In this document: one piece after another, positions 35,850 through 46,060 of the stretch
How positions within the stretch are numbered: the first letter of the stretch is position 1
How the letters are laid out: each line of letters opens with the position of its first letter
Origin: Shinella yambaruensis
GTDB taxonomy: Bacteria; Pseudomonadota; Alphaproteobacteria; Rhizobiales; Rhizobiaceae
DNA length: 64,000 bases
Direction: 5' to 3'
NCBI RefSeq assembly: GCF_022899355.1
Contig: NZ_JALJCK010000011.1
Span: 62,001 to 126,000 of the forward strand
Notes under the pieces: generated by a model
What the model saw: the letters and a program-made list of their open reading frames with translations, nothing else
Told to the model about the DNA's origin: nothing
The model's database searches: none
Translations under genes and position numbers: made by a program

Positions 35850-38177
35850 TCAAACCAGCCCGGCATCGGCAAGGCGCCGGGCGACGATTGCTTCGAGCGC
35901 CAGCGCCGCCGCCTGATCGGCGACATCTGCCGGCTGGCGCATCCATTCGAGCGCCCGGATTTCGGCCTGCGCCTCGCCTATCCCCGTCGCGCGCAGGATG
36001 ACGCGCGACAACCGCTCCCGCTCGCGCGGCGGGAAGAAGGCAAAGGCTTGCCGCAGCGCCGGGAGCGCGATCAGGAACGCATCGTCCGGCCAGTCGTCGA
36101 CGAGCGTGCGCACGGCATCGATCAACGCGTTGTCGGCTGCGATCTCTTCCCGCGCCAGCGCGAAAAGCCCGGAGAGGAAGTCGCCGAGCTGATCGGGCCG
36201 GCTGAAGCGGCGCATGTGCCCGGCGATGTCGTGGCCGCTGCTTTCACCGCAGGCGACGAGCGTGCCGAGCGCCGCGCCAGCCACGGCCGGGGCGGTCTGC
36301 GCATTCGCGAGGCAGCGGCCGAGCATAGCCAGAAAGGCGCCGCGTTCGATGGCTAGGTCGGGGCCGTCGCGCAGCATGTCGCGGCAGGCAACGAATGCCG
36401 GAATGGCGCGCAGGCCTTCCTCGTCGTTCCGGATTGCTTCGGCGGCCTGCAGGACGCGGCTAAAAGCTGCTTCGCAGAGTTCGCCCAGCGCCCGGTGCGC
36501 CGCCGCACCGAAAATCTCGCCGAAGCGGTAGAGGCCCATGGCCATGCGGCCCGCTGCGCCGACGGCGCCCATGTCGTGCGAAAGCCCGATGCCGTGTGCG
36601 AGCTGCGCCGTCAGGTCGTTTTCAAGGGCCAGCAGGCCGGCGAACAGCGCATCGGCAAAGCAGGCCGAAAGCGCCTTGAGGTCGCTTCGCGCCTCCGCCG
36701 CCCGGTCCGCCAGCAGGGCGGTCGCGGCCATCGGCAGCGTGCCGCCCCAGCGGGAGGCCTCGATCAGCATGCCCTCCGCATCACGGTGCCGTATCAACCG
36801 GAAGCTTTCCTGCGGTGCGGCGGGGCGGGGCGCCGACGGTCCTTCGAGCCGCTCAAGGCCGGGCATGCCGAGGACGCGCAAGGCGTTGAGAATATGGGCC
36901 TGCTCCCTGTCGGCCGGCACGCGCCAGTCCAGCTCGATCCGCCGCGCGCTGTGCCCGGGCGTGAGCCCGGCATGCTCAAGCCTCTCCTCGATATCGATGA
37001 CCAGCGGTGGCCGGCGCGTGCCGGGCGCCAGCCGCCCCCGCCGTTCGCCCGTCAGCGCCTTCAGCATGGCGACCAGCGCGGGATGGGTGCCGGCCCGGAC
37101 GGCACCCTCGCGGGTCCAGGCGGCGGGCTGGTCGAGCCCGTCCTTCACCAGCGTCGCGAGGGCGGCGTCGAGCAGATCCGTGCGCAATACCGTGCGGTGG
37201 CCGCGCGTAAGCGCGAGCGCCTGTCCATGGGCGTGCCATGCAACACGGTCGGCCGTGGAGACGACCTGCCCGGCTGCGCGCATCGCCTGTGCGATTGCAT
37301 TTTCAGCCCAGTTTGCCGCCGCTTCCAGCCCGCGTGCATGAACCTGTTCGTAATAGGCAGGGGAGGGCATGCCGGAGGCATAGCCGGTGAAGCGGTCGAG
37401 CCGGCGATAGTCGTAGGGCACGAGGTAGCTGCCGGCGTGCTCGTCGTCGGCGGGAACGGGCACGTCGGGCCGCGCCCCGTCCGCCGCCCGCGCCAGCCGC
37501 CGGATCGCTTCGGCATGCCAGCCGCCGCAAACCAGGACGACCTTGCGGCTTCCGGCCTCCCGCAGGGCCCAGGCGGCATGGCGCGCCATGAACTGCTCGC
37601 GCGCGTTTTCGAGCGGATCCTCGTCCCCGCCTGGCCGCAGCAGGTCGAAATAGCGCTCGAGGCGATGGTCCAGTTCGTCCGGCGGCGCCTGTTCGGCCAG
37701 CGTATCCCAGACCGCATCGCGGCCATCCTCGCCGAGCGCACGGGCGACGGCCGCCTCGGCGGCAGCGGCGTGCCGACCGTGCGGATCGGCATAGCGGTTG
37801 GCCCGCGCGCCAAAATCGGGGTGCCATGCCGGAAGGTCGCAGAAGAGCGGCGTCGCGCCCGCCTCCCACGCCGCCTGCAGGGCCTGCCATTCCGGCGAAT
37901 ATGCGCAGAAGGGCGAATAGGAGGCGAAGCTGCGGTGCCGCGTCGCATGATAGCTGAAAATGGCGAGCGGAAGCTGATGGTCGAGCCTCAGGTCGCCAAG
38001 ATGCGGATTGAAATCCGCCGGTCCCTCGATCAGCACGAAAGCCGGACGGTGCCGCTTGACGGCGCGACGCACCAGATGGGCGCAGGCCGGCGAATGGTGG
38101 CGTACGCCGATGACGACGAGCCTTTCGTCCGCAGCCGTCGCCTGGCGCTCAGGGCGTGAGAAGATGCCGAGCCGCAT
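35850..38177 (-). CDS. DUF5682-family protein
   Basis: A 775-residue protein. The N-terminal segment ERLVVIGVRHHSPACAHLVRRAVKRHRPAFVLIEGPADFN is the hallmark of the DUF5682 family, which has an EreA/ChaN-like (TIKI/erythromycin-esterase-type) fold suggested by its VRHHSP and IEGP motifs. KVVLVCGGWHAEAIRRL is a second conserved block. The C-terminal half is helical. The Met at 38177 overlaps the end of the MoxR gene by 29 bases. The biochemical role is unknown. The conserved His and Glu residues suggest hydrolase activity, but that is inference from fold resemblance. Confidence 0.8.
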   Translation of the reverse strand: MRLGIFSRPERQATAADERLVVIGVRHHSPACAHLVRRAVKRHRPAFVLIEGPADFNPHLGDLRLDHQLPLAIFSYHATRHRSFASYSPFCAYSPEWQALQAAWEAGATPLFCDLPAWHPDFGARANRYADPHGRHAAAAEAAVARALGEDGRDAVWDTLAEQAPPDELDHRLERYFDLLRPGGDEDPLENAREQFMARHAAWALREAGSRKVVLVCGGWHAEAIRRLARAADGARPDVPVPADDEHAGSYLVPYDYRRLDRFTGYASGMPSPAYYEQVHARGLEAAANWAENAIAQAMRAAGQVVSTADRVAWHAHGQALALTRGHRTVLRTDLLDAALATLVKDGLDQPAAWTREGAVRAGTHPALVAMLKALTGERRGRLAPGTRRPPLVIDIEERLEHAGLTPGHSARRIELDWRVPADREQAHILNALRVLGMPGLERLEGPSAPRPAAPQESFRLIRHRDAEGMLIEASRWGGTLPMAATALLADRAAEARSDLKALSACFADALFAGLLALENDLTAQLAHGIGLSHDMGAVGAAGRMAMGLYRFGEIFGAAAHRALGELCEAAFSRVLQAAEAIRNDEEGLRAIPAFVACRDMLRDGPDLAIERGAFLAMLGRCLANAQTAPAVAGAALGTLVACGESSGHDIAGHMRRFSRPDQLGDFLSGLFALAREEIAADNALIDAVRTLVDDWPDDAFLIALPALRQAFAFFPPRERERLSRVILRATGIGEAQAEIRALEWMRQPADVADQAAALALEAIVARRLADAGLV

Positions 38178-39234
38178 AGAATGCCTTCCAGGCTTCGCCG
38201 GACCGTTTCGCCGCCTTCTGCTCCAGGTAGCGCCGGAGCTTTGCCAGATCGTCCGCATTGTCCTTGGCAGCGGTGCCGGCAAGGCATTCGACGATGTCTT
38301 CCGGCCGCCCCCGGTCGCCGCGCATGTAGTGGCCGCGCACGCCGACCGCATGGGCGACGCTGACCGCTTCGGCGGTGCTCATCACCGAACTCAGCCGTTC
38401 CACGCCGCCTTCCGCCGAAAGGCCGTCGCGCAGGTCGCGAAAGCAGGTGACAAGCACCTCCAGCACGTCGTCGTCGGGTGCGGCCGGCACGCCGGAACGG
38501 GCCAGCAGCTTCGCCGCCTCGCGCCTGACCAGCGCCAGCTCCTCGTCGGCATCGCGGATGGGAAAGACCGTCTCGAAATTGAAGCGCCGCTTGAGCGCCG
38601 CCGACATTTCGTTGACGCCGCGGTCGCGGGTGTTGGCGGTGGCAATGACGTTGAACCCGTCGCGGGCGAAGACCATGCCGTCCTCGCCGGGCAGTTCCGG
38701 CACGGCCATGACCCTGTCGGACAGGATCGACAGCAGGCAATCCTGCACTTCCAGCGGGCAGCGCGTGATTTCCTCGAAACGCACGATCTTGCCGTCCGAC
38801 ATGCCGTGGTGGAGAGGCGCGGGGACGAGCGCGCGCCGGGTCGGCCCTTCCGCGACGAGCAGCGCATAGTTCCAGCCGTACTTGATCTGATCCTCGTTCA
38901 GCGACGCACCGCCCTGGATGGTGAGCGTCGAATCCCCGCTGATGGCGGCTGCGAGCAATTCGGAAAGCAGGCTCTTGGCCGTGCCCGGCTCGCCGATGAG
39001 GATAAGCGCGCGGGACGTCGCGAGCGTGACCATGGCGCGCTCGATGAGGGAGGGGGACACAACGAGCTTTGCGCTCGCTCCGTCACCGCCGAGAACGAAG
39101 GCCTTGACCGCCCTCAGGGACAGTGCCCAGCCAGGCGGCCGGGGGTCCCTGTCGCTGCGGCGCAGGGCTTCCAGTTCTTCTCGATAGGCGATTTCGGCAG
39201 GGGGGCGCTGAACGGCGGCGGTCGGATGGGGCAT
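38149..39234 (-). CDS. MoxR-type AAA+ ATPase
   Basis: A 361-residue AAA+ ATPase, first gene of the cassette. Walker A is GEPGTAKS (81-88), Walker B is IVRFEEI (150-156) with the MoxR-type FEEI in place of DEx, the sensor strand is FNVIATANTRDRG, and ALKRRFNFE holds the arginine finger. MoxR proteins act as chaperones that insert cofactors or remodel a VWA-protein partner, which is encoded three genes downstream. The frame extends upstream, but the ATG at 39234 gives a compact N-terminus. A promoter candidate lies about 80-108 bases upstream. Confidence 0.9.
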   Translation of the reverse strand: MPHPTAAVQRPPAEIAYREELEALRRSDRDPRPPGWALSLRAVKAFVLGGDGASAKLVVSPSLIERAMVTLATSRALILIGEPGTAKSLLSELLAAAISGDSTLTIQGGASLNEDQIKYGWNYALLVAEGPTRRALVPAPLHHGMSDGKIVRFEEITRCPLEVQDCLLSILSDRVMAVPELPGEDGMVFARDGFNVIATANTRDRGVNEMSAALKRRFNFETVFPIRDADEELALVRREAAKLLARSGVPAAPDDDVLEVLVTCFRDLRDGLSAEGGVERLSSVMSTAEAVSVAHAVGVRGHYMRGDRGRPEDIVECLAGTAAKDNADDLAKLRRYLEQKAAKRSGEAWKAFYAARHLLTP

Positions 39235-39314
39235 GCGGCGGGACGGTCCTGTTCTGGCGGGTTGCGTCGAAACGGGATCAAATTCCTTGGCCGCCTGGAA
39301 GAGCAGCCAAGGGC

Positions 39315-39342
39315 AACATATTGCTCCGGGGTTACGTTTCAA
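39315..39342 (-). promoter_or_regulatory. Promoter candidate of the MoxR cassette
   Basis: On the minus strand TTGAAA (complement of 39337-39342) is followed after 16 bases by TATGTT (complement of 39315-39320). It lies about 80 bases before the MoxR start, within the only sizeable gap (39235-39536) upstream of the cassette. Nothing else is recognisable in that gap. The match is by consensus only. Confidence 0.4.
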
Positions 39343-39536
39343 GGTCCGGCTTTCTTCGGCCGCCGCTTGAAATAAATGCCCGCGTTCCTTCTCGGGAAAG
39401 GACCTGCCGCCGGGCCGGTGGCATCCATGAGAGGATTTCAAGCCGCGGCCCTTGTACGGCGGGAAGCCACGGGGAGTACATGCACCGGGTCGCAGATGCC
39501 GGCTTGGTCTGTTCCCGATGCGGTCGATCTGTCGGC

Positions 39537-41537
39537 TCAGGCGGTGCCGCCGACGACGGCATAGGCGGCCGTACCCTGCGCGCAGGCGATCACGACATGG
39601 CCGTAGGGATTGCGCCATTCGCTATGGACATGGGTGTTCTTGTCCACGACGAGGCTTGCGCTGATTTGCATGCCGTCCTGCCGGAACGAGACCGGCTCGC
39701 CGTTCACCGTCAGCCAGAGCAGTGGTGTCGGGCTTTGCGCCTGTATCGACAGACGCTGGCGTCCAGAACCGTCGGGCGCAATCGAGGCGGTCAGTCGCAG
39801 TCCGGCCATGTCCGGCGGTTCCGTTTCCGCGACGCCGGGCAGGTCCGGAAGCTCGGGCGTCCGCGGCGGCGCTTGGCGATAGGCGCCGGTCCTTTCGAAG
39901 GCGCAGGCATAGGCGAGCAGCGCCGTGTCGTCGAAGGCCCGGCCGGCGAAGGTCAGCCCCGCCGGCATGCCGATGTCGGCAAGCATTCCCATCGGAACGG
40001 TCACCGTCGGAATGCCCAGATGGCGGATCGCCAGGTTGCCGTTGGCCACCCAGGTGCCGTTCCGCCAGGCAAGATCGGCCGAGGCGGGGTTCACGTCGGC
40101 ATCCGCCGGGCCGATATCGGCAACGGCCGGGAAGATCACCGCGTCGAGTTCCAGCCGGTCCATCCAGGCTTCAAGGTCGACGCGCCGGGTCTCCTCAAGC
40201 CCCCGGAGCCCTTCGGCAAGGCCCGGGATATCGTCGAATACGGCGATGGGATGCTCGCGCAGATGGACGGGATAGTCGGCGATGCGATCGTCGAAGCCGT
40301 GGTAACGGTCGGGCAGGCTGCCTTCCGGCGCGGGGAAGATGCGCCTGCCGTCGACATCGGCAAGCCGCTGCAGGGCGGGGTCGGCATTGGCCGCCAGAAA
40401 ATCATCCCAGGCCCAGGCGGATAGGTCCATGATTTCGCGGTGTAGGTAATCCGGGCTGACGAGGCCGCGCGTCGCGATGGTCGGCGCGCCGGGGCGGTCT
40501 CCCTCGTAGTTGCTGACGACTGGGAAATCCGTCACCACGACCTCGGCCCCGGCCGCTTCGAGCGCCGCCCGCGCGGCAAGGCAGAGCGCGATCATCGAGG
40601 TGCGCGTCTCGATGCGCTGGCCGGTCGGTCCGCCGATCCCCAGCTTCTCGCCGGTTCCCGCCGCCGGGTCGGCGTTGATATACATTGCCGGCAGCCCGAA
40701 CCGTTTGCCCGAAAGGCTCGCCGTTCGGGCGATCCCGACATAGGACCGGGGCCGGATATCGGAGGCTTTCGGGATCGCGACCCAGGTCTGGCGACGCCAG
40801 AAATCGCCGCGGTTTTCGGGATCGTCGGCGACGATGACGTCGAGCAGCTCCAGCATGTCCGCCATCGAACGGCTGTGCGGCACCACGACGTCCATCGTCG
40901 GCACGAGCGGCCAGTTGCCGCACACGGAGATGACGCCCCGGCTCGGCGTATAGGCGCAGAGCCCGTTGTTGGCGGCCGGCGCGCGCCCGCTCGACCAGGT
41001 TTCCTCGCCAAGCCCGAAGGCCGCGAAACTCGCGGCGGTCGCGGTCCCCGATCCGTTCGAGGAGCCCGAGCCGAAGGCGGCCGTCAGCCAGTCGGCATTG
41101 TAGGGGGATTCCGCGCGCCCATAGACGCCGCGCTGCATTCCGCCATTGGCCATCGGCGGCATGTTGGTCAGCCCGATCAGCACGGCGCCCGCGGCCCGCA
41201 GGCGCGAAATCGCAAAGGCATCCTCGGTCGCGATCAGATCGGCGAAGGCGGGCGAACCGGAGGCGACGCTCAGCCCCTTCACCTTGTAGCTGTCCTTGGC
41301 GGTGTAGGGAATGCCGTCGAGCGGGCCGAGGCTTTCGCCGCGCGCGCGCCTGAGGTCCGAAGCGTGCGCTTCGGCGAACATATCGGGATTGAGCACCGGC
41401 ACAGCGTTGAGGGCAATGCCGTGCCGGTCGTAACGCGCAATGCGGTTCAGATAGGCCGCGACCAGGCCGACGCTGGTTGCCCGACCGGTTCGAAGCGCTT
41501 CGCGCAGTTCATCAATCGACGCTTCGACAATCCTCAT
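39537..41537 (-). CDS. Amidase-signature enzyme with extra C-terminal domain
   Basis: A 666-residue amidase-signature protein. The catalytic triad is visible: Lys81 (IPYTAKDSYKVKG), the cis-Ser near 160 (FGSGSSNGSG) and Ser183 (GEETWSSGRAPA). Amidases of this class are normally about 450-520 residues. Here about 130 residues follow the usual end (after AFDDTALLAYACAFERTGAYRQAPPRTPELPDLPG), forming a beta-rich Ig-like-looking domain (LRLTASIAPDGSGRQRLSIQAQSPTPLLWLTVNGEPV). The ATG at 41537 follows GCGGGAGAG. No export signal is seen. It is probably co-transcribed with the small gene upstream. The substrate is unknown. Confidence 0.85.
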   Translation of the reverse strand: MRIVEASIDELREALRTGRATSVGLVAAYLNRIARYDRHGIALNAVPVLNPDMFAEAHASDLRRARGESLGPLDGIPYTAKDSYKVKGLSVASGSPAFADLIATEDAFAISRLRAAGAVLIGLTNMPPMANGGMQRGVYGRAESPYNADWLTAAFGSGSSNGSGTATAASFAAFGLGEETWSSGRAPAANNGLCAYTPSRGVISVCGNWPLVPTMDVVVPHSRSMADMLELLDVIVADDPENRGDFWRRQTWVAIPKASDIRPRSYVGIARTASLSGKRFGLPAMYINADPAAGTGEKLGIGGPTGQRIETRTSMIALCLAARAALEAAGAEVVVTDFPVVSNYEGDRPGAPTIATRGLVSPDYLHREIMDLSAWAWDDFLAANADPALQRLADVDGRRIFPAPEGSLPDRYHGFDDRIADYPVHLREHPIAVFDDIPGLAEGLRGLEETRRVDLEAWMDRLELDAVIFPAVADIGPADADVNPASADLAWRNGTWVANGNLAIRHLGIPTVTVPMGMLADIGMPAGLTFAGRAFDDTALLAYACAFERTGAYRQAPPRTPELPDLPGVAETEPPDMAGLRLTASIAPDGSGRQRLSIQAQSPTPLLWLTVNGEPVSFRQDGMQISASLVVDKNTHVHSEWRNPYGHVVIACAQGTAAYAVVGGTA

Positions 41538-41581
41538 CGATGCTCTCCCGCAAGAGTTATGTCTCACCTGACGCAGCGCCG

Positions 41582-41959
41582 TCAGACTTCGAAGACCTCG
41601 TCGAAGGATTCGGGAAACGTCTGGCGGGCGGTTTTTTCATTGATGACGAGGAGCGCCTCGTAGGAGAGCGGATCGAAGTCCTTCCCGGCGGGCAGGACCT
41701 CGCGGCCGAAGAGAAGGTTGAGGCGCGCGGCGTCGAGGTTGCCGCGTTCGAATGGTTCCGCACCGAAATGATGCCAGAGGGCGTGGAGGAAGGCGGCGTC
41801 GATACGGTGTTCGGCCGTGCCCGGGCGGGCCCGGCGCGGCAGGGTCTTGATCGGGGTCACGCCTCTTGGATTGGCGCGCCTGATGGTGAACTGGACGCCT
41901 GTGCCTGGCATGCCGGACGGGAAGCCGCGATGTTTCGTCATGTCGGGTGGGTTCGCCAT
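41582..41959 (-). CDS. Small conserved-looking protein upstream of the amidase gene
   Basis: A 125-residue protein, same strand and 44 bases before the amidase gene, so likely one transcript. The start at 41959 follows AAGGAG. It has no signal peptide or membrane segment. A His- and Arg-containing N-terminus (HRGFPSGMPGTGVQFTIRRANPRG) is followed by a helical region (DAAFLHALWHHFGAEPF). No family is recognised. It may be a partner or modifier of the amidase, though only position supports that. Confidence 0.6.
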   Translation of the reverse strand: MANPPDMTKHRGFPSGMPGTGVQFTIRRANPRGVTPIKTLPRRARPGTAEHRIDAAFLHALWHHFGAEPFERGNLDAARLNLLFGREVLPAGKDFDPLSYEALLVINEKTARQTFPESFDEVFEV

Positions 41960-42249
41960 CCGTCTCTCCTTCTGCGCTTCCCTGTACGTCACAGCGGAGC
42001 ATCCAAGTCCCCGCAGATGATGGATTTTAGATCGGTCCTGCTTTTGCGGGCGGCGTTGCCGGGTATGAGGATGTTTCGTTCACCTGCCCGACGGGTGCCG
42101 CACAAGCCGTATTAGCTGGTTTTCGGCCGCATATCACGTCGATTTTCAGCGATCTTGTTCCCGCATGCCGTGCCATGGAAAATGATGCCGCCGCCGGCTA
42201 TTGTCTGGAATCGTGCCGGGACTTTTCCGGCGGCAGCAAGGATTTTCGC

Positions 42250-42744
42250 ATGATCCGGATAGCAATGGCGGCAGTGCTCATGGTCCTTCCGATTTCTGAA
42301 GCAGCTGTCGCCATGCCACCGACCCCGACTGTCGCGCAGCTTCTGGACATCTGCCTGTCGTCCACGGTTTCGGAAGCAGCGGCGAAGGGAAGCGCGCTCG
42401 GATGGGGCCGGATGAGAGATCAGGAAACCGCGGCGTGGCGCACGAGTTTCCTGGCTTACAATGGCGGATCGGTGGACGTGATAGGCTGGCGGCGGGGAGA
42501 AAACGAGGGTGCCGGCCTATTGTCTTTCTGGATAGCGAAGGGGGCGAACAGCCACAGGGCATGCTCCTATTCCCTTGCCGGCCCCTCCGCGCTCCTGGAC
42601 GCCCTGACCGAGCACCTGGGGACTCCCGACACCCTTGATAAATCCGGTTCCGGTGCAACAGCCTATTGGAAGGAGGGGGCGATGGAGGTCTCGTTCTCGC
42701 AGTTCGGATCGAGCACCGGCGTCAACATTGCACATAGCGATTAG
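42250..42744 (+). CDS. Exported hypothetical protein
   Basis: A 164-residue protein. MIRIAMAAVLMVLPISEAAVA is a convincing Sec signal peptide (cleavage likely before MPPTPT). Two Cys remain in the mature part (DICLSS and RACSYS) and could form a disulfide. The frame is open upstream to 42175, but the ATG at 42250 gives the signal peptide. No family is recognised. It stands alone between two minus-strand units. Confidence 0.65.
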   Translation: MIRIAMAAVLMVLPISEAAVAMPPTPTVAQLLDICLSSTVSEAAAKGSALGWGRMRDQETAAWRTSFLAYNGGSVDVIGWRRGENEGAGLLSFWIAKGANSHRACSYSLAGPSALLDALTEHLGTPDTLDKSGSGATAYWKEGAMEVSFSQFGSSTGVNIAHSD

Positions 42745-42891
42745 GTGGCGCCACCCGCTTCCTGCCTGCCCCGCTTCGGATGTCGGGTCCGTTTGAAGAA
42801 GGAAGACCCGGGAGCGCCTCGTATCGCTCGACCGGGTCCCTGCGCGAGCGGCGCGGCTTGGGCATCGCATCCGCCGGCGCAGTGTCTCCCG

Positions 42892-43110
42892 TCAGCGAAC
42901 CGGCGGGAGAATGGTGTTGCGCTCGCGGCAACGGGCAAGCGCCTCGTGCAGGATGCGCCGGGCACGGTAGGCGTTCAGGGGGACGGGCTGGTTGTGTCGG
43001 TGGACCCAGTCCAGCCGCCTGTCGATGTCCTTGATGGCACGGGCAAGACGCTGGGCGGGTGTGGGGTCGTTGGTCAGACGGTGAAGGGTCTGCATGGGCA
43101 TGAAAGGCAC
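42892..43110 (-). CDS. Small helical hypothetical protein
   Basis: A 72-residue basic protein (PAQRLARAIKDIDRRLDWVHRHNQPVPLNAYRARRILHEALARCRERN) predicted largely helical. Its ATG is preceded by GAGGTG at good spacing. Competing overlapping frames on both strands are Pro/Arg-rich and look like shadows, so this is the best reading of 42745-43110, but it remains unproven. No family is recognised. Confidence 0.45.
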   Translation of the reverse strand: MPFMPMQTLHRLTNDPTPAQRLARAIKDIDRRLDWVHRHNQPVPLNAYRARRILHEALARCRERNTILPPVR

Positions 43111-43323
43111 CTCGAATCGGCTCCGTCATGGAGCGGGCTCACGTTTACCCAGCCATTCGCAGGGGCCTACCTACTTTTGATTGTATGCACCGTTCGACTC
43201 CGCGAAAGGTAAACAATCGTCTACCCGCCGTGCCGGAATGGGCCATCGGCCGATGGGCCGGAGTGACGGGCAGGCCGGTTGAATCCGGTCTCCCCGCCAA
43301 GCCGTCCCGACGTCGAAGCGAGC

Positions 43324-43376
43324 CGCGCCAAAAGGCAACGCCTCCCGGGATATGGGAGGTGTAGGCTTTTGGCGCG
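43324..43376. terminator. Long bidirectional hairpin terminator
   Basis: The outer arms GCGCCAAAAG (43325-43334) and CTTTTGGCGC (43366-43375) are exact complements. Inside, ACGCCTCCC and GGGAGGTGT also pair (one wobble) around the loop GGGATAT, giving a stem of about 22 bases with few mismatches. It begins 82 bases downstream of the minus-strand sugar operon's last stop, so it most likely ends that transcript. The rest of the gap 43111-43457 shows nothing else convincing. Confidence 0.65.
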
Positions 43377-43457
43377 CCGTTCTGGCGGTTGCATGCGGAA
43401 TGGCGAACCGGGCTGGCGTGCACCGTCGAAGCCCGTGCAGGTCGGATGACTGAAAGC

Positions 43458-44523
<1,066 letters not shown>

Positions 44524-44531
<8 letters not shown>

Positions 44532-46059
44532 GGTCGCCTCCCGAGGCCGTGCCGAAGGCAAGGCGCGAGAAGGCTTCCGGCGGCGCGCCGTTCGCCCGCA
44601 TCAGCCGGGTCATCAGGTCGGCAAGGCGTTGTTCCTCGCCGGGGTCGGCGAGCGGCTTTTCCTGGCCTGGATCGCTCGCAAGATCATAGAGCCGCGTTTC
44701 GGATTCGAGCAGCGCGCCGGGGCCGTAATTGTTGTACATCGGCGAACGCTCGATCACCGGCACCTTCAGCAGCGTCGCGCCCTTGGTGAAATCGAGCGGC
44801 GGCGAGAGTTTGACGGACGCCAGCTCAGCCGGCGTGAACGGCGAGAAGATATGCGTCGGCATCAGCGTATATTGGTAGAGTTCCTGCTGCGACAGATCCT
44901 CCGGGAAGCGGTGATAGGTGTAGCGCCCATCGGCGACGTTTACTGCACCGCCGAAATAGCCGAACAAGGCCCCCTCGCGCGGCGACGGACCGGCGGCCGT
45001 GGCGCAGAGCGAAACGCCCTCGTTCTCGGCCGGCGGCGCGGCACCGAAGAGATCGAGGAAGGTCGCGGCAAGGTCGATCGACTGGGTGAGGGCCTGCGAG
45101 CGGCTTCCGGCGCGTGCCGCGTGGCGCGGGTCGTGCACGAAGAGCGGGATATGCGCCACTTCCTCGTAGAGGTTCATGCGGTTCTTCGCCCAGAAATCGT
45201 GCTCGCCGAGCAGGAAGCCGTGGTCGGTGGTGACGACGAGGGCGGTGTCCTTCCACAGGTCGTGCCGGTCGAAATAGTCGAGGAGCTCGCCGAGCAGGTG
45301 GTCGCACATGGCCACCACGGCATAGTAGTTGGCGCGCAGCTCCTCGCATTCCTCGGGCAGCTCGTCGACGCGGCCGTAGCGCGGCCAGTCGCGGATCGGG
45401 CCCTGCCAGCCGGTATCGAACTGCGCCTTGAAGCGTTCCGGCGCCGTGAAGGGCTCGTGCGGGTCGAAGGTCTCGATCTGCAAGAGCCAGTTGTCGGCCT
45501 CGCGGTTGCGGTCAAGGAAGTCGAAGCCCTCGGCGAAGCATCGCACGGAGGGGAAGTCCTTCTCTTCCTTGATGAATTCGCGGTTGATGATGTTCTGGCC
45601 GAAATAGGAGCGGCGCTGGTCGCTGAACTGGCGGGCATGGTATTTCTCGCGCAGGCGCTCCCAGTGCGGCTGCACCATGGCCTTCCAGCGGTCGCCCTCC
45701 TGGCCGCGCACGAATTCGTAGGAATCGTAGCGGTTGTGATAGGTCGCCCCGCCGTCCTCCCAATAGTGGAAATGGTCGGTCACCAGGTGGCTGTAGGTGC
45801 CGCGCTCCCGGTGCAGGATCTCCGGGAAGGCATTGTCGAAGGGCTCCAGCGGGCCCCAGCTGCGGTGCAGGAAGGTGAGGCGGCCGGTCAGCATGTCGCG
45901 CCGTGCCGGCATGCAGGGCAGGCTGCCGACATAGTGCTTGTCGAAGGTCACGCTGCGGGCGGCGAGCCGGTCGAAGTTCGGCGTCGGAATGCGCGTTCCG
46001 CCGTAGGGCCCGAGCAGGTGCCGGTTGAGGGAATCGAAAAGAACAAAAACCGCCTTCAT
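44524..46059 (-). CDS. Cytoplasmic formylglycine-type sulfatase
   Basis: A 511-residue sulfatase-family enzyme. The activation motif [15 protein letters not shown] places the modified Cys at 49 (CxPxR), so it would need oxygen-type formylglycine-generating enzyme, not encoded in this window. Metal ligands are visible in [16 protein letters not shown] and [20 protein letters not shown]. There is no signal peptide, so the substrate must be imported first. It sits between the permease and ATPase genes of a CUT1 sugar importer, suggesting hydrolysis of a sulfate (or phosphonate/phosphate monoester) from the imported compound. Confidence 0.88.
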
Positions 46060-46060
46060 G

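Noticed and set aside
31821-36356. A 1511-codon open frame on the plus strand through the MoxR cassette
   Set aside because: It is antisense to the VWA, WGR and DUF5682 genes, is extremely His/Arg/Gly/Asp-rich, and has no recognisable domain. High-GC DNA with G/C at third codon positions creates such long shadow frames.
42722-43212. Overlapping Pro/Arg-rich frames on both strands around the small helical gene
   Set aside because: They lack ribosome sites and have low-complexity composition. The 72-codon minus-strand frame with a good ribosome site is the better reading.
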